From: Agrobacterium albertimagni AOL15
GTDB lineage: Bacteria > Pseudomonadota > Alphaproteobacteria > Rhizobiales > Rhizobiaceae
Direction of reading: 5' to 3'
Assembly (NCBI RefSeq): GCF_000300855.1
Contig: NZ_ALJF01000006.1
Span: 372,001-436,000, forward strand
DNA: 64,000 nt
Shown here: positions 38,685 through 48,426 of the stretch, in pieces
Layout: the number at the start of each line of letters is the position of its first letter
How positions within the stretch are numbered: the stretch's first letter is position 1
Notes under the pieces: generated by a model
Seen by the model: the letters and a program-made list of their open reading frames with translations, nothing else
Databases searched by the model: none
Told to the model about the DNA's origin: nothing
Made by a program: the position numbers and the translations under genes

Positions 38685-39098
38685 CTACACCTCAACCAAC
38701 CCATCCAGCTCCGGCAGCAGAACGACGCTCTCCTGCTCGTTGGGGTCGGTGCGCGCGATGATCGCCGTGCAGGGGGCGTTCGACAGGTTCGCCGGCAGAT
38801 GCGGCACGCCGGCCGGAATGTAGAACAGCTCGCCCGCATGTACGACAACGTGGTTCTCCAGCCGGTCGCCATACCAGGTATGCGCCTGGCCGGAGAGCAT
38901 ATAGATCGCCGTCTCGTGGCTCTCGTGCAGATGCGCCTTGGCGCGTGCACCGGGCGGCATGGTCAGCACATGCATGCAGATACCCTTGGCACCCACCGTC
39001 TCGGCAGCGATGCCTTCGAAATAACTCAGCCCCTGCTTGCCCTCATAGGTAAGGCCGGGCTTCACGATCCGGCAGGTGGGCTTTGCTGATGCGTCCAT
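38685..39098 (-). CDS. Cupin domain-containing protein
   Basis: A 137-residue single-domain cupin. The two conserved motifs are KAHLHESHETAIYMLSGQAH (metal ligands His-His-Glu) and GELFYIPAGVPHLPANLSN (third His). Such small cupins bind metal and act as isomerases, dioxygenases or sensors; the substrate is unknown. It is on the opposite strand to hydA and divergent from the ABC transporter ATPase gene, with about 120 bases between. Confidence 0.85.
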   Translation of the reverse strand: MDASAKPTCRIVKPGLTYEGKQGLSYFEGIAAETVGAKGICMHVLTMPPGARAKAHLHESHETAIYMLSGQAHTWYGDRLENHVVVHAGELFYIPAGVPHLPANLSNAPCTAIIARTDPNEQESVVLLPELDGLVEV

Positions 39099-39222
39099 TG
39101 ACCTGTCCTCCTCCCTTCGGCGGCACGTCCGCCACTCCCGGCCCGCTGCTCTCGAGCGACCGCATGTCTAAAGAATGCAAGAGGCAGGCTGCCTTTGCAA
39201 CAAACCCGATTGGTCCCAGCGC

Positions 39223-40011
<789 letters not shown>

Positions 40012-40034
40012 CATCCACTTGGAGAACTTGGGCA

Positions 40035-40170
40035 CCCCCCTCTGCCCTGCCGGGCATCTCCCCCACAAGGGGGGAGAGCGGCAGACAGCCGCCGTCTCGC
40101 TCCTATGGCAAAGCGCTAGCCGCCACTCTCCCCCCTTGTGGGGGAGATGTCACGGAGTGACAGAGGGGGG
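40035..40170. repeat. Rhizobial intergenic palindrome, copy 1
   Basis: Inverted outer arms: CTCTGCCCTGCCGGGCATCT then CCCCCACAAGGGGGGAGA on the left, and CTCCCCCCTTGTGGGGGAGA then TGTCACGGAGTGACAGAG on the right. Each end has its own small palindrome (TGCCC..GGGCA; TGTCAC..GTGACA). The same element is present in opposite orientation near 59.2 kb. RIME-like elements of this sort are common between rhizobial genes. Confidence 0.85.
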
Positions 40171-40203
40171 TAACACATTCTCGACCAGAGTGGAGGCCAC
40201 CCC

Positions 40204-40539
40204 ATGAACCCCACCTTCCTCCTCTGGCTGGGCGCCGCCATGGCGACCTTCCTCGGTGCCGCCACCGTCAGCCGCGCCTATGTCGACAACGGCAAGCTCT
40301 GGGTGCTGGCAGCCTCGCTCGCGCTTTACTGCGTCGGCAATCTGATGATGGTGAAGCTCATGCGCGAGGGGGGCTTGGGCCTTGCCATCTCCGCCTCTGC
40401 GGTCGCCCAACTGGTTCTCATCAATGTCATTGCCTTCCTCCTTTTCGGCGAGAGGCTGAGCACGATCCAGATGGCCGGCGTGGCGCTTGGTGTCGTCTCA
40501 ATGGCCCTGATGCTCTTTCCTGCAAAAGGAGGTGTCTGA
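40204..40539 (+). CDS. SMR/EamA-like small four-helix membrane protein
   Basis: A 111-residue protein with four hydrophobic segments (about 5-22, 30-50, 58-78 and 85-105), the size and pattern of small multidrug resistance proteins, ending FGERLSTIQMAGVALGVVSM which resembles the last helix of EamA/SMR proteins. It lacks the classical Glu14 of EmrE-type exporters, so drug export is doubtful. It overlaps the first permease start by one base, an operon arrangement that ties it to the ABC importer, where it may act as an accessory or an independent exporter. Confidence 0.7.
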   Translation: MNPTFLLWLGAAMATFLGAATVSRAYVDNGKLWVLAASLALYCVGNLMMVKLMREGGLGLAISASAVAQLVLINVIAFLLFGERLSTIQMAGVALGVVSMALMLFPAKGGV

Positions 40540-41426
40540 TGACCTCGGCTCCTTCCGCATTCCGAGACCGAATCCTGCCGGTCCTGACAGTTATCCTGGC
40601 GATCCTCGTGATCTGGCACATCTTCGTCGTCTATCTGAACGCGCCCTTCGTCCGCGACCAGGCGGCCCGTGCCGGCGAGACGATCACCTTCTCCCAGATC
40701 GTCGAGCGAACCTTCGCCCAGGAGCGCCCGGTCCTGCCCGCCCCGCACCAGATCGTCGCTGAACTCTGGGATACGACGATCAACAAGGCCGTCACCTCCA
40801 AGCGCAGCCTCGTTTATCACGCCTGGATCACGCTATCGGCGACGCTGATGGGCTTCGCCATGGGCACCGTGCTTGGCATCGTGCTCGCCATCGCCATCGT
40901 CCACAACAGGGCCATGGACAAGTCGCTGATGCCCTGGGTCATCGCCTCCCAGACGATCCCGATCCTCGCGATTGCGCCGATGATCATCGTCGTTCTGAAT
41001 TCCATCGGCATCTCAGGCCTCATGCCCAAGGCGTTGATTTCCACCTATCTTTCCTTCTTCCCGATCGTCGTCGGCATGGTGAAGGGCCTGCGCAGCCCCG
41101 ACATCCTGCTGCTCGACCTGATGCACACCTACAATGCCAGCCAGACCCAGACCTTCTGGAAGCTGCGCTGGCCGGCCTCGATGCCGTATCTCTTCACCTC
41201 GCTGAAGGTGGCGATCGCCATCTCGCTGGTCGGCGCCATCGTCGGTGAACTGCCGACGGGCGCGGTCGCCGGTCTCGGTGCCCGTCTGCTGTCGGGCTCG
41301 TACTATGGCCAGACCATCCAGATCTGGGCTGCCCTCTTCATGGCGGCGGGGCTCGCCGCCCTGCTCGTCTCGATCGTCGGCATGGCCCATACACGGGTTC
41401 TCGCACGCATGGGGGTCAAGCCATGA
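40539..41426 (+). CDS. NitT/TauT-type ABC transporter permease 1
   Basis: A 295-residue BPD-type inner-membrane permease. The first segment (about 14-34) is followed by a periplasmic stretch containing PVLPAPHQIVAELWD, then five segments. The cytoplasmic EAA-like loop DLMHTYNASQTQTFWKLRWP (about 195) is where the ATPase binds. It forms a heterodimer with the second permease, whose start overlaps its stop by four bases (ATGA), as in THI5-like importers with two different permeases. Confidence 0.9.
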   Translation: MTSAPSAFRDRILPVLTVILAILVIWHIFVVYLNAPFVRDQAARAGETITFSQIVERTFAQERPVLPAPHQIVAELWDTTINKAVTSKRSLVYHAWITLSATLMGFAMGTVLGIVLAIAIVHNRAMDKSLMPWVIASQTIPILAIAPMIIVVLNSIGISGLMPKALISTYLSFFPIVVGMVKGLRSPDILLLDLMHTYNASQTQTFWKLRWPASMPYLFTSLKVAIAISLVGAIVGELPTGAVAGLGARLLSGSYYGQTIQIWAALFMAAGLAALLVSIVGMAHTRVLARMGVKP

Positions 41427-42289
41427 ATGGTTACCTCGTCTTCGCCTTTGTCTTCTGGCTCGGCGCCTGGGGTCTCAACCAATGGCTGGTTGCACAGCGC
41501 CCGAAGGATCCGGCCACTCGCCGGGCAATCGGCCTCGTCGTTCCCCTGATCTTCGGGGTCACCCTGCTCGTCATCTGGGAATGCATGGTGCGCGGCTTCG
41601 AGATCCCCTCGATCCTGCTCCCCGCCCCGTCGATGATCTGGGCGCGGATCCTCACCTCCACCCATATCCTCTGGGCGGATTTCCAGCAGACTTTCCTGAA
41701 GTCCGTCATCACGGGTTATGTCGCAGGCTGCGGCCTCGGCTTCATCGTCGCGATCCTGATCGACCGCTCGCCTTTCCTGCAGAAGGGCCTGCTGCCGATC
41801 GGCAATTTCGTCTCGGCGCTGCCCGTCGTCGGCATCGCCCCGATCATGGTCATGTGGTTCGGCTTCGACTGGCAGTCCAAGGTCGCCGTCGTCGTCATCA
41901 TGACCTTCTTCCCGATGCTCGTGAACACCGTGCAGGGCCTGGCCGCCGCCAGCCACATGGAACGCGACCTGATGCATACCTATGCCGCCTCCTGGTGGCA
42001 GACGCTGGTCAGACTCCGCTTGCCTGCCGCATGGCCTTTCATCTTCAATGCGCTGAAGATCAATTCCACTCTCGCGCTGATCGGTGCGATCGTGGCAGAA
42101 TTCTTCGGCACCCCGATTGTCGGCATGGGCTTCCGTATCTCGACCGAGGTCGGACGCTCGAATGTCGACATGGTCTGGGCCGAGATTGCGGTTGCCGCAC
42201 TCGCCGGCTCGGTCTTCTACGGATTGGTGGCACTGGCAGAACGCCGGGTCACCTTCTGGCATCCGTCCGTCCGTGGTGGACGGTCGTGA
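41423..42289 (+). CDS. NitT/TauT-type ABC transporter permease 2
   Basis: A 288-residue permease paralogous to the one upstream. LPAPSMIWARILTST near residue 70 and the EAA-like loop DLMHTYAASWWQTLVRLRLP near 188 are conserved; six or so membrane segments are predicted. It starts inside the stop of permease 1 and ends 29 bases before the binding protein gene, so both are made with the substrate-binding protein. Two distinct permeases in one transporter fit a heterodimeric pore. Confidence 0.9.
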   Translation: MNGYLVFAFVFWLGAWGLNQWLVAQRPKDPATRRAIGLVVPLIFGVTLLVIWECMVRGFEIPSILLPAPSMIWARILTSTHILWADFQQTFLKSVITGYVAGCGLGFIVAILIDRSPFLQKGLLPIGNFVSALPVVGIAPIMVMWFGFDWQSKVAVVVIMTFFPMLVNTVQGLAAASHMERDLMHTYAASWWQTLVRLRLPAAWPFIFNALKINSTLALIGAIVAEFFGTPIVGMGFRISTEVGRSNVDMVWAEIAVAALAGSVFYGLVALAERRVTFWHPSVRGGRS

Positions 42290-42318
42290 ACTAAACCAAC
42301 AAAAAAGAGGGAACTGAA

Positions 42319-43311
42319 ATGACTGTCAAACTCGCATCCATGCTGCTGGCTGCCGCGGTCTCGCTGACCGCCATGCAGGCCGCCGCCGCCGACAAGGTGA
42401 CCCTCCAGCTGAAATGGGTAACCCAGGCCCAGTTCGCCGGCTACTACGTCGCCAAGGACAAGGGCTTCTACGAAGAAGAAGGCCTCGACGTCGAAATCAA
42501 GCCGGGCGGCCCCGACATCGCTCCTCCGCAGGTTCTGGCCGGTGGCGGCGCAGACGTCATCGTCGACTGGATGCCGTCCGCTCTTGCCACCCGCGAAAAG
42601 GGTGTGCCGCTCGTCAACATCGCCCAGCCCTTCAAGTCTTCGGGCATGATGCTGACCTGCCTCAAGGAGACCGGCATCACCACGCCGGAGGATTTCAAGG
42701 GCAAGACGCTTGGCGTCTGGTTCTTCGGCAACGAATATCCGTTCCTGTCCTGGATGAGCACGCTCGGCATCAAGACCGACGGTTCGGACGGCGGCGTCAC
42801 CGTTCTGAAGCAGGGCTTCAACGTCGACCCGCTCCTGCAGAAGCAGGCCGCCTGCATCTCGACCATGACCTATAACGAATACTGGCAGGTCATCGATGCC
42901 GGCATCAAGCCGGAGGAACTGGTGACCTTCAAATATGAAGACGAAGGTGTGGCGACCCTCGAAGACGGTCTCTACGTGCTCGAAGACAAGCTTGCCGATC
43001 CGGCCTTCAAGGAAAAGATGGTCAAGTTCGTCCGCGCTTCGATGAAGGGCTGGAAGTATGCCGAGGAGAACTCCGACGAAGCGGCAGAAATCGTGCTCGA
43101 AAATGATGCGTCCGGCGCGCAGACCGAAGCCCATCAGAAGCGCATGATGAGCGAAGTCGCCAAGCTGACGGCAGGCTCCAATGGCGCCCTCGACCAGGCC
43201 GACTACGACCGCACGGTCAAGACCTTGCTCGGCGGCGGTTCGGATCCGGTCATCACGAAGGAGCCGACCGGCGCCTTCACGACCGAGATCACCGACGCGG
43301 CCCTGAACTGA
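42319..43311 (+). CDS. THI5/NMT1-like periplasmic substrate-binding protein
   Basis: A 330-residue secreted protein with a signal peptide (cleavage likely after AMQAAAA, about residue 23). LQLKWVTQAQFAGYYVAKDK then GFYEEEGLDVEIKPGG is the signature of the NMT1/THI5 group, which includes ThiY, the binding protein for a thiamine pyrimidine salvage compound. With neighbouring genes for pyrimidine degradation, a pyrimidine base or related ring is a reasonable ligand guess. GAGGGAACTGAA precedes the ATG. A strong terminator follows the stop. Confidence 0.9.
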   Translation: MTVKLASMLLAAAVSLTAMQAAAADKVTLQLKWVTQAQFAGYYVAKDKGFYEEEGLDVEIKPGGPDIAPPQVLAGGGADVIVDWMPSALATREKGVPLVNIAQPFKSSGMMLTCLKETGITTPEDFKGKTLGVWFFGNEYPFLSWMSTLGIKTDGSDGGVTVLKQGFNVDPLLQKQAACISTMTYNEYWQVIDAGIKPEELVTFKYEDEGVATLEDGLYVLEDKLADPAFKEKMVKFVRASMKGWKYAEENSDEAAEIVLENDASGAQTEAHQKRMMSEVAKLTAGSNGALDQADYDRTVKTLLGGGSDPVITKEPTGAFTTEITDAALN

Positions 43312-43631
43312 TCCTGGCGGACCATTGAAATAGAGACACGGGGACAGTTGTCCCCGTGTTTTTTTGTAGGTTCTGCTTATCGATTCAGACACCTGGTCTG
43401 GCAGTTCGGCAACACTACCGTTCTATATTGAACAATTTTCAGAGGAATCATGGAATCGGCTGTTCCGCCACTTGCAAGCGGTTTCGCCATCCCCCACCTC
43501 TTTGACCAGATTTCATTGCCGCGATTGTGAAGACGCGCGTTATCGTCAGGCGGGATTGGGGCGGTGAGCCGGAACGCTTGTTGCCACGTATCAGGGCGTG
43601 AACTGCATAATAGATCTTTGGGAAGGGACCT
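43312..43631. other. Intergenic region before RND efflux genes
   Basis: It contains the terminator of the ABC importer operon at its start, and GGGAAGGGACCT just before the adaptor ATG. Between them no gene is supported and no clear operator for the efflux genes is seen. Confidence 0.5.
43336..43365 (+). terminator. Rho-independent terminator after the ABC importer operon
   Basis: The stem ACACGGGGAC pairs perfectly with GTCCCCGTGT around an AGTT loop, followed by TTTTTT. It begins 24 bases after the binding protein stop and is the clearest terminator in the window. Confidence 0.93.
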
Positions 43632-44822
43632 ATGTTTCTTAACACGAGCGCCAAGGCCGTATTGATGGCCGCCACTCTCTCGCTGTCGGCCTCGGTCGCG
43701 CTGGCGCAGGAGCAGCCGACACCTCCGGCACCCGCCCAGAACCTTCCAGCCATCATCGTCACCCCGGCCCAGACCCGCGACCTGGTGGACCGCGTCGTCG
43801 CGACGGGGACCGTCATGGCTGTCGAAGAGGTCCAGATCCAACCCCAGGTCGAAGGGCTGCAGATCAAGTCTCTCGAAGCCGATGTCGGCGACACCATCGC
43901 AGCCGACGCTGTTGTTGCGCGACTGAACGAAGACACGCTCGTGCTCCAGCGCAGCCAATTGGTGGCCAACCGCGCAAAGGCGGAAGCGGCACTCGCCCAG
44001 TATCAGGCTCAAGTCGTCGAAGCCGAAGCGAGCCTGAGTGACGCGCAGCGCCAGTTCGATCGTGCAACGCGCCTGGTCTCTTCCGGTTCCGTCTCGACCG
44101 CACAAAAAGAGCAGGCCGAAACAGCGCTCGCAAGCGCAACCGCCCGCGTGGAAACCGCGCGTCAGGCGATTACGGTTGCGGATGCCGATATCAAGGTCGT
44201 CGACAGCCAGATCGCCGACATCAATCTGCGTCTGGCGCGCACCGAGGTCAAATCGCCTGTGGCCGGCACGATTTCCGTGCGCAATGCGCGCATCGGCGCG
44301 ATCGCATCCGGCGCTGGTCAGCCGCTTTTCACCGTCATCCGCGACGGTCAGATCGAACTGGTGGCGGACGTCCCGGAAAATGATATCCTGCGCCTGCAGG
44401 CGGGCCAAAAGGCGGCCATCTCGGTTGCCGGACGCGCCGAACCGCTGTCGGGCTCCATCCGCCTCGTATCTCCGGTGATCGATCCGGTCACGCGCCTCGG
44501 CTCGGTGCACATCGCGCTTGACGATGACGCGGCGGCTCGCTCCGGCATGTATGGCAATGCGGCGATTATTGTGACTGAGACGAAGGGCATTGCCCTACCC
44601 CTCTCGGCGATTACCACCGAGGGCGGAAAGACGACGGTACGCAAGGTTTCCGATGGCAGCGTCCAGATGGTGGAGATCCGCACCGGCATTCAGGACGGCG
44701 CCTATGTCGAGGTGACCGAAGGCCTGAGCGAAGGGGACAAGGTGGTGGCCAAGGCGGGCGTCTTCGTCCGTGACGGCGACCGCATCAATCCCGTGGAAGA
44801 AACCAGCAGCGTTTCCAACTGA
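43632..44822 (+). CDS. RND efflux periplasmic adaptor (membrane fusion protein)
   Basis: A 396-residue secreted adaptor with a signal peptide ending near SVALAQ (residue 26). A biotinyl-lipoyl-like half-motif (VEEVQIQPQVEGLQIKSLEA), a long helical hairpin (about 105-195, Ala/Glu-rich), and the beta-barrel and membrane-proximal domains (EVKSPVAGTISVRNARIGA; PLSAITTEGGKTTVRKV) are in the expected order. The adaptor links the inner-membrane pump gene next door to an outer-membrane channel encoded elsewhere. Fourteen bases separate it from the pump gene. Confidence 0.92.
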   Translation: MFLNTSAKAVLMAATLSLSASVALAQEQPTPPAPAQNLPAIIVTPAQTRDLVDRVVATGTVMAVEEVQIQPQVEGLQIKSLEADVGDTIAADAVVARLNEDTLVLQRSQLVANRAKAEAALAQYQAQVVEAEASLSDAQRQFDRATRLVSSGSVSTAQKEQAETALASATARVETARQAITVADADIKVVDSQIADINLRLARTEVKSPVAGTISVRNARIGAIASGAGQPLFTVIRDGQIELVADVPENDILRLQAGQKAAISVAGRAEPLSGSIRLVSPVIDPVTRLGSVHIALDDDAAARSGMYGNAAIIVTETKGIALPLSAITTEGGKTTVRKVSDGSVQMVEIRTGIQDGAYVEVTEGLSEGDKVVAKAGVFVRDGDRINPVEETSSVSN

Positions 44823-44836
44823 GAGGCGACGACGCC

Positions 44837-47800
44837 ATGAACTTCTCTGCATGGTCCATACGCAATCCGATTGCGCCGATTCTGGCCTTCTTCCTGTTGA
44901 TGGTCGTCGGCATCCAGTCGTTCAATGCGCTGCCGATCACCCGCTTCCCCAACATCGACGTGCCCCTGGTGGCAATCACCGTCGGCCAGAGCGGCGCTTC
45001 CCCGGTTGAGCTCGAAAGCCAGGTGACGAAGGAAGTCGAAGACGCGGTGGCCGCGATCACCGGCGTCGACGAGATCAATTCGACCGTCACCGACGGCCAG
45101 TCCCAGACGGTTGTCATGTTCCGCTTGGAAGTGCCGACCGAACAGGCGGTACAGGACGTCAAGGACGCGATCGACCAGATTCGTGGCGATCTTCCGGCCT
45201 CCGTCGAGGAGCCGATCGTCACCAAGATCGACGTCGAGGGCCAGGCAATCCAGAGCTTCGCTGTTTCCTCACCGAACATGAATCTTGCCGAGCTCTCGTG
45301 GTTCGTCGACGATACCGTCAAGCGCGCCTTGCAGGGACAGCCCGGCATCGGCCGCGTCGACCGTTACGGCGGTGCCGACCGCGAGGTGCGCGTCGAACTT
45401 GATCCCAATCGTCTGGATGCACTGGGCGTGACAGCATCAGACATCTCTGGTCAGTTGAAGGGCACCAATGTCGATCTCGGCTCGGGCCGGGGTCAGGTGG
45501 CGGGTGCCGAGCAGTCGATCCGCACACTCGGTGACAACCGCGATGTGGAAAGCCTTGCGAACACCACCATCGCCCTGCCCGGCGGTCGTTTCGTCAAGCT
45601 CTCGGATCTCGGCCGTGTCTACGACACTTACGAGGAACAGAGGTCCTTCGCCCGTCACGACGGCAAGCCGGTCGTGTCCTTCGCCGTCTTCCGTGCCAAG
45701 GGCGCCAGCGAAGTCACGGTCGCTGAAACCGTCGCCGAAAGCCTCGCCACGGTTCGCGCGGAGAACCCCGATGTCCAGATCGAGATGATCGACGACTCGG
45801 TCTACTTCACCTACGGCAACTACGAAGCCGCTATGCACACCCTCGTCGAGGGTGCGATCCTCGCCGTAATCGTGGTTCTGCTTTTCCTGCGCAACTGGCG
45901 TGCGACACTCATCTCCGCCGTTGCCCTGCCGCTGTCTGCCATCCCGACCTTCTGGGTCATGGACATGATGGGCTTCTCGCTGAACCTCGTCTCGTTCCTG
46001 GCGCTCACGCTGGCGACGGGTATTCTCGTCGACGATGCGATCGTCGAGGTGGAAAACATCGCCCGACACATCAAGATGGGCAAGACGCCGTACCGGGCGG
46101 CCATCGAGGCGGCGGACGAAATCGGTCTCGCCGTCATCGCGACGACGTTTACGATCATCGCCGTCTTCGTGCCGGTGTCCTTCATGCCGGGCATTCCCGG
46201 CCAGTACTTCATCCAGTTCGGCCTGACTGTGGCCTTCTCCGTCTTCTTCTCGCTGCTTGTGGCGCGTCTCATCACCCCGATGATGGCCGCCTATCTCATG
46301 CGGGCGGAAGACGCGATGGACGACCATCACGACAACGACAGCCTGCCGCTGAAGCTCTACACGAAGCTCGTGCGCTTCACGACGCGCCACTGGTATTCGC
46401 GTCTCGGCACGCTAGCTGCTGCCATCGCCTTCCTGGTGGGCTCGATCATCCTTCTCGCCGGCGTCCCCGGCAGCTTCATTCCGCCGGAAGATGCAGGCCG
46501 TATCGTGCTCTCGGTCGAGCTTCCGCCAAATGCGACGCTCGACGAAACGGAACGCAAGACGGACGAGATCTACGCAGCCATCCAGGACGTGTCTGATGTC
46601 GACAGCATCTTCATCCTCGGCGGTTCCTCGCCGCGCGGGGATCTGGAGCTGCGCCGTGCGAGCGTCACCATGAACCTCGATCGGATCGAGCATTCGCTCG
46701 CCAAGACGCTCGTCAATGGCGGTCTCGGCAGCATTCCGCTGATCGGCCAATATCTGCCGAAACTTCCCGAAAACGGCCGCATCCGCCCGCAATGGGATGT
46801 CGAGGAAGAAGTCTTCGCAAAGCTTGCCGGCATTCCGGATATCCGGGTCACCAAGCTCAATGACCGCGGTGAGCGCGACATCACCTTCAACTTCCTCTCC
46901 AAGAACGAGGAAGAGCTGAACCAGGCTGTCGGCATACTTGAAGCCAAGCTTCGCCAGGTGCCGGAACTCGCCAATGTCAGCGCCGACGGTGCCCTGCCGC
47001 GGCCGGAACTGCAGATCCGCCCCCGCGCCGACGAGGCAGCCCGCCTTGGCATCACCGCGCAGCAGATCGCCCAGACGGTTCGTGTGGCAACCATCGGCGA
47101 CGTGGATGCAGCCCTGCCGAAGATCTCGCTCGACAACCGCCAGATCCCGATCCGGGTCCAAGCTTCGCTTGGCCTGCGCACGGATCTCGCCGCCATCCGT
47201 TCACTGAAGGTGCGCACGGCTAGCGGCGCCACCGTGCCCCTCTCCAGCGTCGCCGACATCGAATACGCGGAAGGCGTCTCATCGATCAAGCGCAACGATC
47301 GCAACCGTGTCGTTTCGATCGGTGCAGGACTGCCGCAGGGTGTCGCCCTCGATACGGCAACGGCCGCCTTCCGAACGACGGTGGAGAATGCCGAGATCCC
47401 CGCAAGTGTCCGTCTGGCTGAAAGCGGCGACGCCAAGATCCAGGCCGAGATGCAGCAGAGCTTCGTCAACGCCATGATCCTCGGCCTGCTTCTGGTGCTG
47501 ACGGTGCTGATCCTGCTCTTCAAGGACGTGATCCAGCCCTTCACCATCCTGTTCTCACTGCCGCTTGCGATCGGCGGCGTGGCAGTCGCACTGATCATCA
47601 CCAACAACGCGCTTTCAATGCCCGTCCTCATCGGCATTCTGATGCTGATGGGTATCGTGACGAAGAACGCCATCCTGCTGGTGGACTTCGCGATCGAAAT
47701 GCGCCGTCAGGGCATGCACCGGCTCGAGGCCATGGTCGAAGCGGGCCGCAAGCGCGCCCGCCCGATCATCATGACTTCGATCGCCATGTCCGCGGGCATG

Positions 47801-48160
47801 TTGCCCTCGGCGCTCGGCGTCGGCGAAGGTGGCTCGTTCCGTGCGCCAATGGCAATCGCGGTCATCGGCGGCATCATCGTCTCGACTGTCTTGAGCCTCG
47901 TGGTCGTGCCGGCCTTCTTCCTGATCCTCGACGATGTCTCCCGACTGCTCGGGTGGTTCTTCGGTCGCTTCGTCGGCAAGAAGGAGGAAGAGGAAGAGCC
48001 GCTCACGCCGGAAGTCCTCTCCTTCCTCGCCCGCAAGAACGTGCAGGCCATTGAAGCGATGGAAAAGCGTGTCGCAGCCGTCGAACGCAGCCAGCCGGTC
48101 AACCGCAAGAGCGATGGCAACGGCAATGTCATCAACCTGCCACCGCTCGCGGCAGAGTAA
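44837..48160 (+). CDS. RND efflux transporter permease (HAE1 type)
   Basis: A 1107-residue inner-membrane pump with twelve membrane segments and two large periplasmic loops. The proton relay acidic pair is in GILVDDAIVEVENIARH (TM4), and the TM10 lysine is in MGIVTKNAILLVDFAIEMRR. It is somewhat longer than AcrB (about 1050) because of a charged C-terminal tail (KKEEEEEPLTP through ERSQPVNRKSDGNGNVINLP). Works with the upstream adaptor to expel drugs, bile-like compounds or plant phenolics using the proton gradient; the exact substrates are unknown. No outer-membrane factor gene is adjacent. Confidence 0.93.
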   Translation: MNFSAWSIRNPIAPILAFFLLMVVGIQSFNALPITRFPNIDVPLVAITVGQSGASPVELESQVTKEVEDAVAAITGVDEINSTVTDGQSQTVVMFRLEVPTEQAVQDVKDAIDQIRGDLPASVEEPIVTKIDVEGQAIQSFAVSSPNMNLAELSWFVDDTVKRALQGQPGIGRVDRYGGADREVRVELDPNRLDALGVTASDISGQLKGTNVDLGSGRGQVAGAEQSIRTLGDNRDVESLANTTIALPGGRFVKLSDLGRVYDTYEEQRSFARHDGKPVVSFAVFRAKGASEVTVAETVAESLATVRAENPDVQIEMIDDSVYFTYGNYEAAMHTLVEGAILAVIVVLLFLRNWRATLISAVALPLSAIPTFWVMDMMGFSLNLVSFLALTLATGILVDDAIVEVENIARHIKMGKTPYRAAIEAADEIGLAVIATTFTIIAVFVPVSFMPGIPGQYFIQFGLTVAFSVFFSLLVARLITPMMAAYLMRAEDAMDDHHDNDSLPLKLYTKLVRFTTRHWYSRLGTLAAAIAFLVGSIILLAGVPGSFIPPEDAGRIVLSVELPPNATLDETERKTDEIYAAIQDVSDVDSIFILGGSSPRGDLELRRASVTMNLDRIEHSLAKTLVNGGLGSIPLIGQYLPKLPENGRIRPQWDVEEEVFAKLAGIPDIRVTKLNDRGERDITFNFLSKNEEELNQAVGILEAKLRQVPELANVSADGALPRPELQIRPRADEAARLGITAQQIAQTVRVATIGDVDAALPKISLDNRQIPIRVQASLGLRTDLAAIRSLKVRTASGATVPLSSVADIEYAEGVSSIKRNDRNRVVSIGAGLPQGVALDTATAAFRTTVENAEIPASVRLAESGDAKIQAEMQQSFVNAMILGLLLVLTVLILLFKDVIQPFTILFSLPLAIGGVAVALIITNNALSMPVLIGILMLMGIVTKNAILLVDFAIEMRRQGMHRLEAMVEAGRKRARPIIMTSIAMSAGMLPSALGVGEGGSFRAPMAIAVIGGIIVSTVLSLVVVPAFFLILDDVSRLLGWFFGRFVGKKEEEEEPLTPEVLSFLARKNVQAIEAMEKRVAAVERSQPVNRKSDGNGNVINLPPLAAE

Positions 48161-48184
48161 GACGTTTCCACATCGTCAGCAGAG

Positions 48185-48208
48185 GCCGGGCCCAAGCGCC
48201 CGGCTTTT
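48185..48208 (+). terminator. Rho-independent terminator after RND operon
   Basis: GCCGGGC pairs with GCCCGGC around CCAAGC and is followed by TTTT, 24 bases after the pump stop. Confidence 0.85.
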
Positions 48209-48264
48209 GGCGTTTTAGCAGCTGCGACACTCAGATTAGGAAAATCTGATTTGCCGCTTTGCGG

Positions 48265-48278
48265 TTGATCGAAATCAA
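48265..48278. promoter_or_regulatory. FNR/FixK-type box
   Basis: TTGATCGAAATCAA is a perfect match to the FNR/FixK/Anr consensus TTGAT-N4-ATCAA. It is 148 bases before the Crp/Fnr gene, so low-oxygen activation or autoregulation of that gene is likely. Confidence 0.8.
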
Positions 48279-48426
48279 TCCGGTCTCCCCTTGCTCGCGA
48301 TAATGTGACTGTCACTGGAAAGGGCACGATCACCCGGACCTGCAGAAGACGTGCACATCCGGCGAGGCGGAAGCGGCACGACGACCGCAGCGGTGCATGC
48401 CCTGATACCGCGATGGATGGGGAGCC

